Assembly: GCA_030447925.1 (NCBI GenBank)
Contig: JAUJNX010000001.1
Coordinates: 960,973 to 1,024,972 of the forward strand
Length of the DNA: 64,000 nt
Reading direction: 5' to 3'
Source: Egibacteraceae bacterium
Lineage (GTDB): Bacteria > Actinomycetota > Nitriliruptoria > Euzebyales > Egibacteraceae
Numbering within the stretch: the first letter of the stretch is position 1; every line of letters begins with the position of its first letter. The notes beneath the pieces are model-generated. The model saw only the letters and a list, made by a program, of their open reading frames with translations, was not told the DNA's origin and searched no databases. Below, piece after piece: positions 8,433 through 17,428 of this stretch. Position numbers and translations under genes: made by a program.

Positions 8433-10373
8433 CTAGGGCGCGAGCCGCTTGCGCAGCGCGAAGTCCACAGCGTCCAGGGCGTAGGGGATCTTGGCGGCCG
8501 CGGCCTCGGCGTCCACCGCGCCGGCGTCGATCGCCAGCGGGTCGACGGCGCGCTCCACGGGCACCCCGAGGCGCTCGGCCGCCGCCGCGACGGTCCGGTA
8601 GGCGCGTTCGGCGTTGGCCGCCGCGCGGTCGTAGCGGTGCGCGGCGAACTCGCGCTCCGACAGCCCGACGCGGGCGTCGGCCACCCGCAGCGCCAGGTTC
8701 GTGCGCGCGTCGTCGCCGCCGGCCGCCTGGATCAGGGCCAGAACGCGGTTGGCGTTCTTGGCGTAGGCCTCGGCCAGGAAGCGGTTGGAGTTGTCGCGGT
8801 CGAACTGCGAGAAGTCCCAGTTCAGGTCGACGTAGCTCATCATCGAGTTCGACTCGGTCCCCGACCACGCGAAGTAGAAGGGGCCGGAGGGGCCGTAGTC
8901 GACGCCGGTCTCGCTGTCGTAGCCGTCCATCGGGTGCGACAGCCCCAGGTGGTGGCCATCCTCGTGGATCAGGGTGGTCGTGAGCCCGTAGCCGGCCTCG
9001 ACCAGGCCGGGGGACACGAAGTTGTAGGTGAAGCTCTGCGTCCCGGTGCGGTAGTCGTCGTCGGCCAGGCCCAGGAACGGCGGCGGGAACTCCTCGTCGC
9101 TGACCGCGTAGTTGATGTTCGGCAGCTCGTAGTCCGCGGAGCTCTCGCCGTCCAGCAGCACCTCGGCGAGCAGCGCGTTGGGCAGGTAGAGGTTGCCGTA
9201 GGCGGCGGGGTACCCCTCGAGCTCCGGGAAGCAGGGCTCGTCCTCGTAGAACAGCGCGAGGCAGCGCCGCACGTCGCCGTCCAGGGGCAGGTCCTGGTGG
9301 TCGTAGTCGAAGCGGTTGAGCGGGCGCAGCTCGGCGATCTCGGAGACGAACAGGTCGGGGTCGATGTACGCCTCCGACGCGTCGGTCCCCGGCAGGCCCT
9401 CGTAGGTGTTGGTGTCCAGGTTGATCGACTCGGGCAGGTCGGGCGCGTCGAGGTCCACCCGGTACAGCGGCGAGCTGGTGAACAGCAGGTTCACCCCGAC
9501 GTAGCGCGCCACCTTGGCCAGGTCCGGGGTCAGCTCCGCCGGGTCGCGGTACCCGCCCTCGGTGTACTCCCAGATCGGGGGCATGCGGTAGTCGGCCTCG
9601 CCGTCACCGTCCAGGTCGGCGTCGTCGACGTTCCAGTTGTCGGTGAACGACTCCGGGCCGGCGGACAGGTCGTAGAACCACACCCGCGCCAGCCGGCCGA
9701 GGCCGCTCTCCTCGTCGTCGGGGGTCGTCCCGCCCCAGGCGATCAGCTTGCGGCTGTCGCGCAGGCCGAAGTCGGTGCCGGTGTCGGGGTCGGGCTCGCC
9801 GAGCTTGGTGTAGACGTGGTGGCGGAAGTCGTCGCGGCCGTACCAGTTGATGAAGTACAGGGTGTTCTCCGCGGTGTCGACCCCGCGCGGCGGGTTCTCC
9901 GCCAGCCAGCGCTCCACCGTGGGCGCGTCGATGTGGTGGTTGCCCGCCACGTCCAGGACGTTGCCCTCCTGGTCGTTGTACAGCGCCTGGTAGGCGGTGA
10001 GGGTCTCGGGGACGGCCAGGCCGGCCAGCTCGGCGAAGAAGCGGTCCTCGTACCGGCGGCCCGCGTAGGTGAGGTCGTAGTCGTAGGTGTAGCGGATGCC
10101 CAGCGGCTCCGGCGCGTAGGCCGACGGCTGGCGGTTGACCGGCACGGTGGTCTGCGGCAGGTCGGCCAGGAACGCCTCGGCGTCGACGTCGTCGCGGTCG
10201 TAGCCGACGAAGACCACGTTGACCGGCACCTGCTCGGTGTAGTCCGCCGGCGCGCCGGGCGCCAGGTGGCGCAGCCCCCCGCCCCGCTGCGCCTGCTCCT
10301 GCGCCGCGGCCCCGCCCGGGACCACCGCCAGCAGGGGCACCAGCGCCAGCACGATCCCCAGCATCCGCCGCAC
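8433..10373 (-). CDS. Secreted metzincin-like zinc metalloprotease
   Basis: This protein of about 646 aa has an N-terminal signal peptide (VRRMLGIVLALVPLLAVVPGGAAAQ) cleaved after a run of alanines. Around residue 460 lies HEDGHHLGLSH, a full HExxHxxGxxH zinc site, followed by SNSMMSYVDL, a plausible Met-turn. Together these place it among metzincins, but I do not recognise the family. The roughly 450 residues before the site are Asp/Tyr-rich, consistent with a secreted protein. The start is the GTG at 10373, preceded by GAGGAG at good spacing; the ATG at 10364 is an alternative. The stop TAG is part of the CTAG target of the IS481 element. It is divergent from ispH. Confidence 0.7.
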   Translation of the reverse strand: MRRMLGIVLALVPLLAVVPGGAAAQEQAQRGGGLRHLAPGAPADYTEQVPVNVVFVGYDRDDVDAEAFLADLPQTTVPVNRQPSAYAPEPLGIRYTYDYDLTYAGRRYEDRFFAELAGLAVPETLTAYQALYNDQEGNVLDVAGNHHIDAPTVERWLAENPPRGVDTAENTLYFINWYGRDDFRHHVYTKLGEPDPDTGTDFGLRDSRKLIAWGGTTPDDEESGLGRLARVWFYDLSAGPESFTDNWNVDDADLDGDGEADYRMPPIWEYTEGGYRDPAELTPDLAKVARYVGVNLLFTSSPLYRVDLDAPDLPESINLDTNTYEGLPGTDASEAYIDPDLFVSEIAELRPLNRFDYDHQDLPLDGDVRRCLALFYEDEPCFPELEGYPAAYGNLYLPNALLAEVLLDGESSADYELPNINYAVSDEEFPPPFLGLADDDYRTGTQSFTYNFVSPGLVEAGYGLTTTLIHEDGHHLGLSHPMDGYDSETGVDYGPSGPFYFAWSGTESNSMMSYVDLNWDFSQFDRDNSNRFLAEAYAKNANRVLALIQAAGGDDARTNLALRVADARVGLSEREFAAHRYDRAAANAERAYRTVAAAAERLGVPVERAVDPLAIDAGAVDAEAAAAKIPYALDAVDFALRKRLAP

Positions 10374-10440
10374 GCCCGCTCCTCGTCCGTCGCCCGGTCC
10401 GCGAGCCGAGGACGGTAGCAGGCACCGGTAGCCTGGAGGG

Positions 10441-11430
10441 GTGACCGAATCGACCACCCCGGCCCCCTTGCGCGTGCTGCTCGCGTCGCCCCGCGGTTTC
10501 TGCGCCGGGGTCGACCGTGCCGTCCAGATCGTCGAGGAGGCGCTGCGCATCCACGGCGCGCCGGTGTACGTCCGCCACGCCATCGTGCACAACACCACGG
10601 TGGTGGAGGACCTGGAGGCCAAGGGCGCGGTCTTCGTCGAGGACGAGGCCGAGGTGCCCGCGGACGGCCTCATCGTCTTCAGCGCCCACGGGGTCGCCCC
10701 CGAGGTCCGGCGCAACGCCCAGCGCCTGGGGCTGCGGCCGATCGACGCGACCTGCCCGCTGGTCACCAAGGTGCACCTGGAGGCGCGCGACCACGCGGCC
10801 AAGGACCGCTCGATCGTCCTGATCGGCCACGCCGGCCACCAGGAGGTCATCGGGACCATGGGCGAGGCGCCGGAGGCGATCCGCCTGGTCTCCACGGTCG
10901 ACGACGTCGCGGCGCTGGACCTGCCCGACCCCGAGCGGGTCGCCTACGTGTCCCAGACCACGCTGTCGGTCGACGAGACCGCGGAGGTCGTGGCCGCCAT
11001 CCGGGAGCGCTTCCCGGCCGCCCGCGGGCCGCGCGGCGAGGACATCTGCTACGCCACCCAGAACCGCCAGGACGCCGTGAAGGTCCTGGCCCCGCGCGTG
11101 GACCTGCTGCTGGTCGTCGGGTCCCCGCACTCCTCCAACAGCCAGCGCATGGTCGAGGTCGGGCTGGCCGCGGGGGTCCCCGCCGCCCACCTGGTCGACA
11201 GCGCCGCGGACCTGGACCCGGCCTGGTTCGACGGGGTCCGCACCGTGGGGCTGACCTCGGGCGCCAGCGCGCCGGAGTCGCTGGTCAGCGGGGTGATCCG
11301 CCGGCTGCGCGACCTCCCGGGCGGCGCGGAGGTCGAGACCCTCGACGTGCGCCAGGAGGACGTGACCTTCGCGCTCCCCGCCAGCCTGCGCCGCCTGCCG
11401 GTGCGCACCGCGGGCGCGATCGTCGACTGA
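10441..11430 (+). CDS. ispH: 4-hydroxy-3-methylbut-2-enyl diphosphate reductase
   Basis: IspH is a 329-aa 4Fe-4S enzyme catalysing the last step of the MEP pathway, reducing HMBPP to IPP and DMAPP. The three cluster cysteines are present: C21 (SPRGFCAGVDRA), C105 (DATCPLV) and C203 (DICYATQNRQDAV). The conserved VRHAIVHN, FSAHGV, GHAGHQEVIGTMGE and GSPHSSNSQRM motifs occur in order. Length is typical. The GTG start at 10441 leaves only 67 bp to the divergent protease gene. Confidence 0.97.
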   Translation: MTESTTPAPLRVLLASPRGFCAGVDRAVQIVEEALRIHGAPVYVRHAIVHNTTVVEDLEAKGAVFVEDEAEVPADGLIVFSAHGVAPEVRRNAQRLGLRPIDATCPLVTKVHLEARDHAAKDRSIVLIGHAGHQEVIGTMGEAPEAIRLVSTVDDVAALDLPDPERVAYVSQTTLSVDETAEVVAAIRERFPAARGPRGEDICYATQNRQDAVKVLAPRVDLLLVVGSPHSSNSQRMVEVGLAAGVPAAHLVDSAADLDPAWFDGVRTVGLTSGASAPESLVSGVIRRLRDLPGGAEVETLDVRQEDVTFALPASLRRLPVRTAGAIVD

Positions 11431-11484
11431 CCGGCGGCGCCTCTCACCGGGCGGACCGCCGTCGCCCGGCGCGCGGGTCGGTGC

Positions 11485-11832
11485 CTAGCCCGCGGGCGGG
11501 ACCGGGTCGGAGGCCGCGGGGGCGACCGTGCGCGCCTCGGCGGGGTCGTCGGTGGCCAGCGGGTCGATGCGCCGGGCCAGCTCCACGTCCTTCTGCGTCA
11601 CCCCGCCCGCGGAGTGGGTGACCAGCGCGAGGCGCACGCGGTCGCCGTCGACGCGGACGTCGGGGTGGTGGTCCAGCTCGTCGGCGACCCGGGCGACCCG
11701 GGCGGTGAACGCGCGCGCGGCCGCGGCGTCGCGGAACGCGAAGGTCTTGTCCAGGCCCTCGGTGGTGCCGCTCCAGCCCTCCAGCCGGTGCAGCTCGTGG
11801 TGCAGGGCGTCGGGGTTCAGGACGTCAGCCAT
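11485..11832 (-). CDS. Pterin-4a-carbinolamine dehydratase family protein
   Basis: This 115-aa protein is of the PCD/DCoH family, which dehydrates 4a-hydroxytetrahydrobiopterin; many bacterial members have other or unknown roles. The core motif is clear: WSGTTEGLDKTFAFRD, ADELDHHPDVRVDGDRVRL and the final THSAGGVTQKDVELARRID. The HHP catalytic triad residues are present. The ATG at 11832 overlaps the end of the RNase D gene by 8 bp, implying translational coupling. No aromatic amino acid hydroxylase is nearby, so the physiological substrate is open. The last ~20 residues are Ala/Pro-rich and not part of the fold. Confidence 0.88.
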   Translation of the reverse strand: MADVLNPDALHHELHRLEGWSGTTEGLDKTFAFRDAAAARAFTARVARVADELDHHPDVRVDGDRVRLALVTHSAGGVTQKDVELARRIDPLATDDPAEARTVAPAASDPVPPAG

Positions 11833-12979
11833 GCGCGGGAGCCTTCCCCGGCGCGGGCAGGCCCAACGCCTCACAGAACACCGGCCCTACCTGCTCCCAC
11901 TGCCAGGGGCGCAGCCCCAGCGCCTCCTCCAGCTGCTCGCAGCTCTTCGGGTCGCGCAGCACCGCGCCGAGCAGCACCCGGCTGGGGCACAGCACGCCGG
12001 GGTCCAGGCCCAGCTCCTGCGCGCGCTCGGTGCGCAGGGCGCGGAGCTGGTCGACCTTGGTGCGGTCCTGCTCGTCGGGCACGCGCACGCCCGCGGCCAC
12101 CCGCGGGGACGGCTCGGCGCTGGCGGCGCCCTCGCCGGACAGGGCGCGCAGCAGGGCGGCGCCCCACTCGCGGGCGGCGGCGCGGCGCAGGCCCCGGCGG
12201 GTCAGCTCGCCGGTGCTGGCGGGCGGGTGGACGGCGAGGTCCACGAGCAGCTTGTCCGACGCGATCCGCGACGGCGCGGTGTCGGTGGCCTTGGCCAGGT
12301 CCTCGCGCGCCTCCCACAGCGACCGCAGACGGGCGCGGGCGATGGGGTCCAGGCGGCCCATGCCCTTGGTCCGCGTCCAGGCGCGGCGCTCCTCGACGGG
12401 GGGCTGGGTGCGCACGGCCTCGCGCTCCTGGCGGTACCAGTCCAGCCGGCCGGCGTCCACGAGGCGCTGCTCCAGCACGTCCCACAGCGCGGGGAGGTCG
12501 GCCACGTCGCCCGCCGCGTAGGTCAGCATCTCCTCGGTCAGCGGGCGCGCCTCCCAGTTGGCGCGCTGCATCGCCGCTTTGTCGCCGCCGAGCTCGACGC
12601 CCAGCAGCTCGCGGAGCAGCACCTCCAGCCCCAGGGGCAGCCCCAGCAGGGCGGCTGCGATGCTGGTGTCCTCCAGGTCCGGCGGGTCCACGCCCAGGGA
12701 GGCGAGCGGGCCGAGGTCGTTCTCCATGGCGTGCAGGACGTTGGTGCGGCTCGACAGGAAGGCGCCGAGGGGTTCGAGCCCCGGCGCGGTGAGCGCCATC
12801 GGGTCCACGAGCGCGACCCGGCCGCTGCCGCCGACCTGGATGAGCGCGGCCGCGCGGAAGTAGCGGTCCCAGTCCGCGCGCTCGACGTCGACGCCGACGG
12901 TGCGCAGGTCGTCCAGGTCCTCCAGGGCACGGGCCAGCTTCGCCGGCGAATCGGCGAGCGTGACCTCGGCGGGGGGCAT
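11825..12979 (-). CDS. rnd: Ribonuclease D-like 3'-5' exonuclease with HRDC domain
   Basis: This 384-aa DEDD-family exoribonuclease has an N-terminal DnaQ-like domain (about residues 5-170) with Exo I TVGVDVERADWDRYF, an Exo II segment LHAMENDLGPL and Exo III YAAGDVADLPALW. An HRDC nucleic-acid-binding domain follows around RLRSLWEAREDLAKATD. The actinobacterial form normally has this layout plus a C-terminal helical extension. The ATG at 12979 starts MPPAEVTLAD. The stop overlaps the start of the pterin dehydratase gene. Exo I reads DVE where many members have DTE; the acidic ligands are kept. Confidence 0.92.
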   Translation of the reverse strand: MPPAEVTLADSPAKLARALEDLDDLRTVGVDVERADWDRYFRAAALIQVGGSGRVALVDPMALTAPGLEPLGAFLSSRTNVLHAMENDLGPLASLGVDPPDLEDTSIAAALLGLPLGLEVLLRELLGVELGGDKAAMQRANWEARPLTEEMLTYAAGDVADLPALWDVLEQRLVDAGRLDWYRQEREAVRTQPPVEERRAWTRTKGMGRLDPIARARLRSLWEAREDLAKATDTAPSRIASDKLLVDLAVHPPASTGELTRRGLRRAAAREWGAALLRALSGEGAASAEPSPRVAAGVRVPDEQDRTKVDQLRALRTERAQELGLDPGVLCPSRVLLGAVLRDPKSCEQLEEALGLRPWQWEQVGPVFCEALGLPAPGKAPAHG

Positions 12980-13108
12980 GGGCGGGGGCCTTCCGCGGCC
13001 GGCGGGCCGCCCCCACCCGGGGGACGGGTGGGGTGTGCAGAGCGGATGGGTACCGGTGGTCGGACCGGCGGCCATGGTAGTGGCCGCGGCCCAGGAGGAG
13101 GGGGAGGC

Positions 13109-13969
13109 ATGCCCGAGGGCGGTCTGCTGTGCGTGCACGCGCACCCGGACGACGAGGTCATCGCCACCGGCGGGGTGCTGCTGCGCGCGGCGGCGTCGGG
13201 CCGCCCGACGGCGGTGGTGACCTGCACCGGCGGGGAGCTCGGCGAGATCGTGGGGGAGGGCATGGACCCCGTCGCGGTGCGCCCCCGCCTGGCCGCGGTG
13301 CGGCGCGCGGAGCTGGCCGAGGCCCTGCGCCTGCTGGGCGCGGGTGAGCCCCGCCTCCTGGGCTACCGCGACTCCGGCATGGCCGGCACCGCGGGCAACG
13401 ACGACCCCCGGTCGTTCTGGCGGGCGCCCTTCGACGAGGCGGTCGCGCGGCTGGTCGCCGAGATCCGCGCCGTCCGGCCCGAGGTGGTCGTGACCTACGA
13501 CGCGCACGGCCTGTACGGCCACCCCGACCACGTGCAGGCGCACCGCGTCGGCATCGTGGCCGCGGAGGCGTGCGCGATGGCGCAGCTGTACCCGGCCGCG
13601 GGCCCGGCGTGGCGGGTGCCCAAGGTCTACCTGGCCACCGTGCCGTGGTCGTTCACCCGGTTCGCGACCGCGTCCCTGGCGCGCCTGGGGCTGCCGTCGC
13701 CGTTCGCCGACCCCGCGGACCCCGGCGAGGCCGTGGTCGGGGTCCCCGACGCCTGGGTCGGCGCCACCGTCGACGTGCGCGACCAGGTGGGGCGGAAGCT
13801 GGCGGCGCTGCGCGCCCACGCCAGCCAGGTCGGGCCGCGCTCGTTCTTCCTGAACCTGCCCGAGGACCTGCACGACGCCGCCTACGGCACCGAATGGTTC
13901 CTGCGTCACCGCAGCGACGTCGCGGTCCCCGACCACGAGGACGACCTGTTCACGGGACTGCCCGGGTAG
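13109..13969 (+). CDS. mshB: PIG-L family deacetylase, MshB-like
   Basis: This 286-aa zinc deacetylase best fits MshB, which deacetylates GlcNAc-inositol in mycothiol synthesis. The zinc and catalytic motifs are CVHAHPDDEVIATGG near the start and YGHPDHVQAHR in the middle. Also present are CTGGELGEIVG and the ELAEALRLLG-to-GYRDSGMAG stretch typical of MshB rather than the generic LmbE fold. The ATG at 13109 follows GGAGGAGGGGGAGG. Mca amidases share these motifs, so mca cannot be excluded, but the length and the GMAGT segment favour MshB. No other mycothiol gene is adjacent. Confidence 0.85.
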   Translation: MPEGGLLCVHAHPDDEVIATGGVLLRAAASGRPTAVVTCTGGELGEIVGEGMDPVAVRPRLAAVRRAELAEALRLLGAGEPRLLGYRDSGMAGTAGNDDPRSFWRAPFDEAVARLVAEIRAVRPEVVVTYDAHGLYGHPDHVQAHRVGIVAAEACAMAQLYPAAGPAWRVPKVYLATVPWSFTRFATASLARLGLPSPFADPADPGEAVVGVPDAWVGATVDVRDQVGRKLAALRAHASQVGPRSFFLNLPEDLHDAAYGTEWFLRHRSDVAVPDHEDDLFTGLPG

Positions 13970-14006
13970 GCCGCAACGGTGGGGCTGGTGTACGCGTCTG
14001 TGAAGT

Positions 14007-16787
14007 ATGCGCCTGTTTCGACTGATTCGTCTGTTCCTCGTGCCGGTCCTCCTCGCGGCGGGGATGGTGGTCCCCGCCGCGACCGCGCCGCCCGCCCGGG
14101 CCGCCCTGGAGGCCCCCGCGGCCGCCACGCTGCCCACGGGCTTCCGCGAGGTCGTGGCCCACGAGGGCCTCACGCGGCCGACCGCCGTGCGCTTCGCGCC
14201 CGACGGGCGCGTGTTCGTGGCCGAGAAGAGCGGGCTCGTCCGCGTCTTCGACGGGCCCGCCGACCGGACGCCCTCGACCTGGGCGGACCTGCGCACCCAG
14301 GTGCACGACTACTTCGACCGCGGGCTGCTGGGCCTGGCGCTGGCCCCCGGCTTCCCCGCCGACCCCTCGGTCTACGTGCTCTACACCCTGGACGCCGACC
14401 CCGCGGCACCGGACGTGGTGCCCGCCTACGGCCGGCCCGGCGTCGCGGGCGACCCCTGCGTCGACCCCACCGCCACGACCTACGGCTGCCCGGCGCTGGG
14501 GCGCCTGTCGCGGCTGCGCGTCCCCGCGGGCGGCGGCGCGCCCGTCGAGGAGCCCCTGCTGACCGGCTGGTGCCAGCAGTTCCCCTTCCACAGCGTCGGG
14601 TCGCTGGTGTTCGCGCCCGACGGCTCCCTGTACGCGGGGGCCGGGGACGGCGCCGGGGTCGTCGCCCTGGACCACGGGCAGCACGGCGGCGGCACCGTGC
14701 CGCGCAACCCGTGCGGCGACCCGCCCGGCGGCGTGGGCGCGACGCTGACGGCGCCCACCGCGGAGGGCGGGGCGTTCCGCAGCCAGGACCTGCGCACCGC
14801 CGGTGACCCGGTGGGCCTGAGCGGGACGATCATCCGCATCGACCCCGCCACCGGGCGGGGGGTCCCCGCCAACCCCCTCGCCGACGAGGCCGAGGCCAAC
14901 GCCCAGCGGGTCGTCGCCACCGGCCTGCGCAACCCGTTCCGCATGACCCTGCGCCCCGGCACCCAGGAGGTGTGGACCGGCGACGTCGGCTACTACATCC
15001 ACGAGGAGGTCAACCGCATCGTCCCGGGGCGCGGCGCCCCCGCGAACCTTGGCTGGCCGTGCCACGAGGGACCGGTGCGCCAGGAGGGCTTCGCCGGCGC
15101 GGGCTACGACGTGTGCCGCGACCTCTACGCCGACGGCTCCGCGCAGGCGCCGCACTGGAGCTACCCCCACCGCGGCAGCGCCGCGGGTGAGTCCTGCCCG
15201 CGCACCGACGGGTCGTCGGTGTCGGGCCTGGCCTTCTACCCGGGCGGGTCCTACCCCGACGCCTACGACGGCGCCCTGTTCGTCGCCGACTACGCGCGCG
15301 GCTGCATCTGGTCGTTGCGCGCGGGTCCCGACGGCGTGCCCGACCCCGCCACCGCGGAGCCCTTCGCCGAGGGCGCCGCCGCGCCCGTCGACCTGGTCGC
15401 CGGCCCGGGCGGGGACCTGCACTACGCCGACATCATGGGCGGGCGGATCGTGCGCATCGTCCACGCCGCGGGCAACCGGCCGCCGGTCGCCAGGGTGACG
15501 GCGACGCCGACCGAGGGCCCCGCTCCGCTGACCGTCGCCTTCGACGGCGGTGGGTCCGCCGACCCCGACGGCGGCGCGCTGGTCCACACCTGGGACCTCG
15601 ACGGCGACGGCGCCTTCGACGACGCGACCGGCGTGCGCGCCACCCGCACCTACACGGCCGCGGGGACGGTGACCGCCCGCCTGCGGGTCGCCGACAGCGC
15701 GGGCGCGGCCGGCACCGCCGAGGTGCGCGTCACGGCCGGCAACACCCGCCCCGACGCGGCGCTGGCGGCGCCGGCGGCCACGGCGACCTGGGCGGCGGGC
15801 CAGGAGATCGCGTTCCGCGGGTCCGCCGCCGACGCGCAGCAGGGCGCGCTGCCGGCGTCGGCGCTGCGCTGGGAGCTGATCCTGCGCCACTGCCAGGAGG
15901 GCGGCGGCTGCCACGAGCACCCGGTGCGCACGTGGGCGGGGGTCGCATCCGGATCGTTCAACGCGCCGGACCACGAGTACCCGTCGGAGCTGGAGCTGCG
16001 CGTGACCGCCACCGACGCGGGCGGGCTGACCGACACCGCGGCGGTGGTGCTGCGGCCGCGCACCGTCCAGCTGTCCGTCGCCTCCGACCCGCCGGGCCTG
16101 GCGCTGTCGGTCAACGGGCGACCGGGGACGTCGCCGGTCACCCGGACCGTGGTCGAGGGCGCGCGGGCGACGGTGACCGCGCCCTCGCCGCAGGACGCCG
16201 GGGGCCGGTCCCTGGTGTTCGACCGCTGGTCCGACGCCGGCGCCCGCACCCACGACGTGGTCGCCCGCGCCGACACCGCGCTGACCGCGCGCTTCCGGCC
16301 GGCGGTGCCCAGCTGGACGGCGTTCGCGCGCGTCAACTTCCAGCCGGCCGGCGCGCCGGTCCCCGGCGGGTACCGCGCCGACGCCGGCGCCGTCTACGGC
16401 GACCGCGGCGGCCTGCGCACCTACGGCTGGGACCGGCCCAACCCCTACGCGCTGGACCGCGGCGCCGCCTCGTCGCCGGACCAGCGCTGGGACACCTTCG
16501 CCCACACCCAGCGGCGTGGGACGAACCTGCGCTGGGAGCTGGCAGTCCCGTCGGGCGAGTACCGCGTCCGCCTGGTCTGCGGCGATCCCGTCCGGCGCAA
16601 CAGCGACTACCGGGTGGACGTGGAGGGCGTCCGCGCGTGCAACGCCCGGGCCACCGCGGACCGGCGCTGGACCGAGGCCACCGTCGTCGTCCGCGTCACC
16701 GACGGCCGCCTGACCCTCACCAACGCCCCGGGCGGGAGCAACAACAAGCTCGCCTTCGTCGACGTCGACCGCCGCTCCGCCGGCTGA
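14007..16787 (+). CDS. Secreted PQQ-type sugar dehydrogenase with PKD and malectin-like domains
   Basis: This 926-aa exported protein has a signal peptide at residues 1-33 (ends ATAPPARA). A glucose/sorbosone dehydrogenase-type beta-propeller covers about 40-485, with typical motifs LTRPTAVRFAPDGRVFVAEK, RGLLGLALAPGF, ATGLRNPFRM and VWTGDVGYYIHEEVN. A PKD domain (about 490-575) contains DPDGGALVHTWDLDGDG. A second Ig-like region follows (about 577-690), then a short beta module. The C-terminal ~150 residues (ARVNFQPAGAPVPGGY, to FVDVDR) are malectin-like and probably bind carbohydrate. Whether it binds PQQ cannot be read from the sequence. Many such proteins are extracellular sugar-acting enzymes. 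It is monocistronic and convergent with upp. Confidence 0.82.
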   Translation: MRLFRLIRLFLVPVLLAAGMVVPAATAPPARAALEAPAAATLPTGFREVVAHEGLTRPTAVRFAPDGRVFVAEKSGLVRVFDGPADRTPSTWADLRTQVHDYFDRGLLGLALAPGFPADPSVYVLYTLDADPAAPDVVPAYGRPGVAGDPCVDPTATTYGCPALGRLSRLRVPAGGGAPVEEPLLTGWCQQFPFHSVGSLVFAPDGSLYAGAGDGAGVVALDHGQHGGGTVPRNPCGDPPGGVGATLTAPTAEGGAFRSQDLRTAGDPVGLSGTIIRIDPATGRGVPANPLADEAEANAQRVVATGLRNPFRMTLRPGTQEVWTGDVGYYIHEEVNRIVPGRGAPANLGWPCHEGPVRQEGFAGAGYDVCRDLYADGSAQAPHWSYPHRGSAAGESCPRTDGSSVSGLAFYPGGSYPDAYDGALFVADYARGCIWSLRAGPDGVPDPATAEPFAEGAAAPVDLVAGPGGDLHYADIMGGRIVRIVHAAGNRPPVARVTATPTEGPAPLTVAFDGGGSADPDGGALVHTWDLDGDGAFDDATGVRATRTYTAAGTVTARLRVADSAGAAGTAEVRVTAGNTRPDAALAAPAATATWAAGQEIAFRGSAADAQQGALPASALRWELILRHCQEGGGCHEHPVRTWAGVASGSFNAPDHEYPSELELRVTATDAGGLTDTAAVVLRPRTVQLSVASDPPGLALSVNGRPGTSPVTRTVVEGARATVTAPSPQDAGGRSLVFDRWSDAGARTHDVVARADTALTARFRPAVPSWTAFARVNFQPAGAPVPGGYRADAGAVYGDRGGLRTYGWDRPNPYALDRGAASSPDQRWDTFAHTQRRGTNLRWELAVPSGEYRVRLVCGDPVRRNSDYRVDVEGVRACNARATADRRWTEATVVVRVTDGRLTLTNAPGGSNNKLAFVDVDRRSAG

Positions 16788-16801
16788 CCGGCCGGCTCGG
16801 C

Positions 16802-17425
16802 CTAGAGGGTCCCGAAGAGGCGGTCGCCGAAGTCCCCGAGGCCGGGGACGATGTAGCCGACGTCGTTGAGGCCGTCGTCCAGGGCGGCGGTGACCACCTG
16901 GACGTCGGGGTGGTCCGCGTGCAGGCGCTCCACCCCCTCCGGCGCGGCGACCACGCAGACCAGTCGGACCTGGGTCGCGCCCCGCTCCTTGAGCAGGCTG
17001 CACGCGAACGAGGCCGACCCCCCGGTCGCCAGCATCGGGTCGAGCACCAGGACCACCCGCCCGGCCAGCTCCGGCACCTTGAGGTAGTACGAGGTGGGCC
17101 GCAGCGTCGCCTCGTCGCGCTCCAGGCCGGCGTAGCCGATGCGGACGTTGGGGAACAGCTCGGTGACCGGGTCGAGCAGCCCCAGCCCCGCGCGCAGGAT
17201 CGGCACCGCCACGACGTCGCCGTCCAGGACGCGCACGTCGGTGTCGGACAGCGGGGTCGCCACCCGGCTGCCGCGGGTGGCCAGGTCGCGGGTGGCCTCC
17301 AGCACCAGGACCGTCGCGAGGTTGCGCGCCAGGACCCGGAAGCGCTCCGGTTCGGTGGTGCGGTCGCGCAGGGAGGCCAGCAGGTGGCCGGCCAGCGGGT
17401 GGTCGACGACCGTCAGCTGTGGCAC
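16802..17425 (-). CDS. upp: Uracil phosphoribosyltransferase
   Basis: Upp is a 207-aa salvage enzyme converting uracil and PRPP to UMP. Motifs include VVAVPILRAGLGLLDPV, the PRPP loop VLVLDPMLATGGSA and the uracil-binding YIVPGLGDFGDRLFG near the end. Length is exactly the family norm. The ATG at 17425 lies 3 bp past the stop of the upstream nucleoside permease gene, so it is the last gene of the importer operon. This arrangement links uptake of nucleosides or bases with immediate salvage. Confidence 0.96.
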   Translation of the reverse strand: MPQLTVVDHPLAGHLLASLRDRTTEPERFRVLARNLATVLVLEATRDLATRGSRVATPLSDTDVRVLDGDVVAVPILRAGLGLLDPVTELFPNVRIGYAGLERDEATLRPTSYYLKVPELAGRVVLVLDPMLATGGSASFACSLLKERGATQVRLVCVVAAPEGVERLHADHPDVQVVTAALDDGLNDVGYIVPGLGDFGDRLFGTL

Positions 17426-17428
17426 GCG

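Noticed and set aside
8637..10418. 593-aa open frame opposite the metzincin-like gene
   Set aside because: Composition dominated by Val, Gly, Arg, Gln and Leu with no domain; the other strand has a signal peptide and zinc motif.
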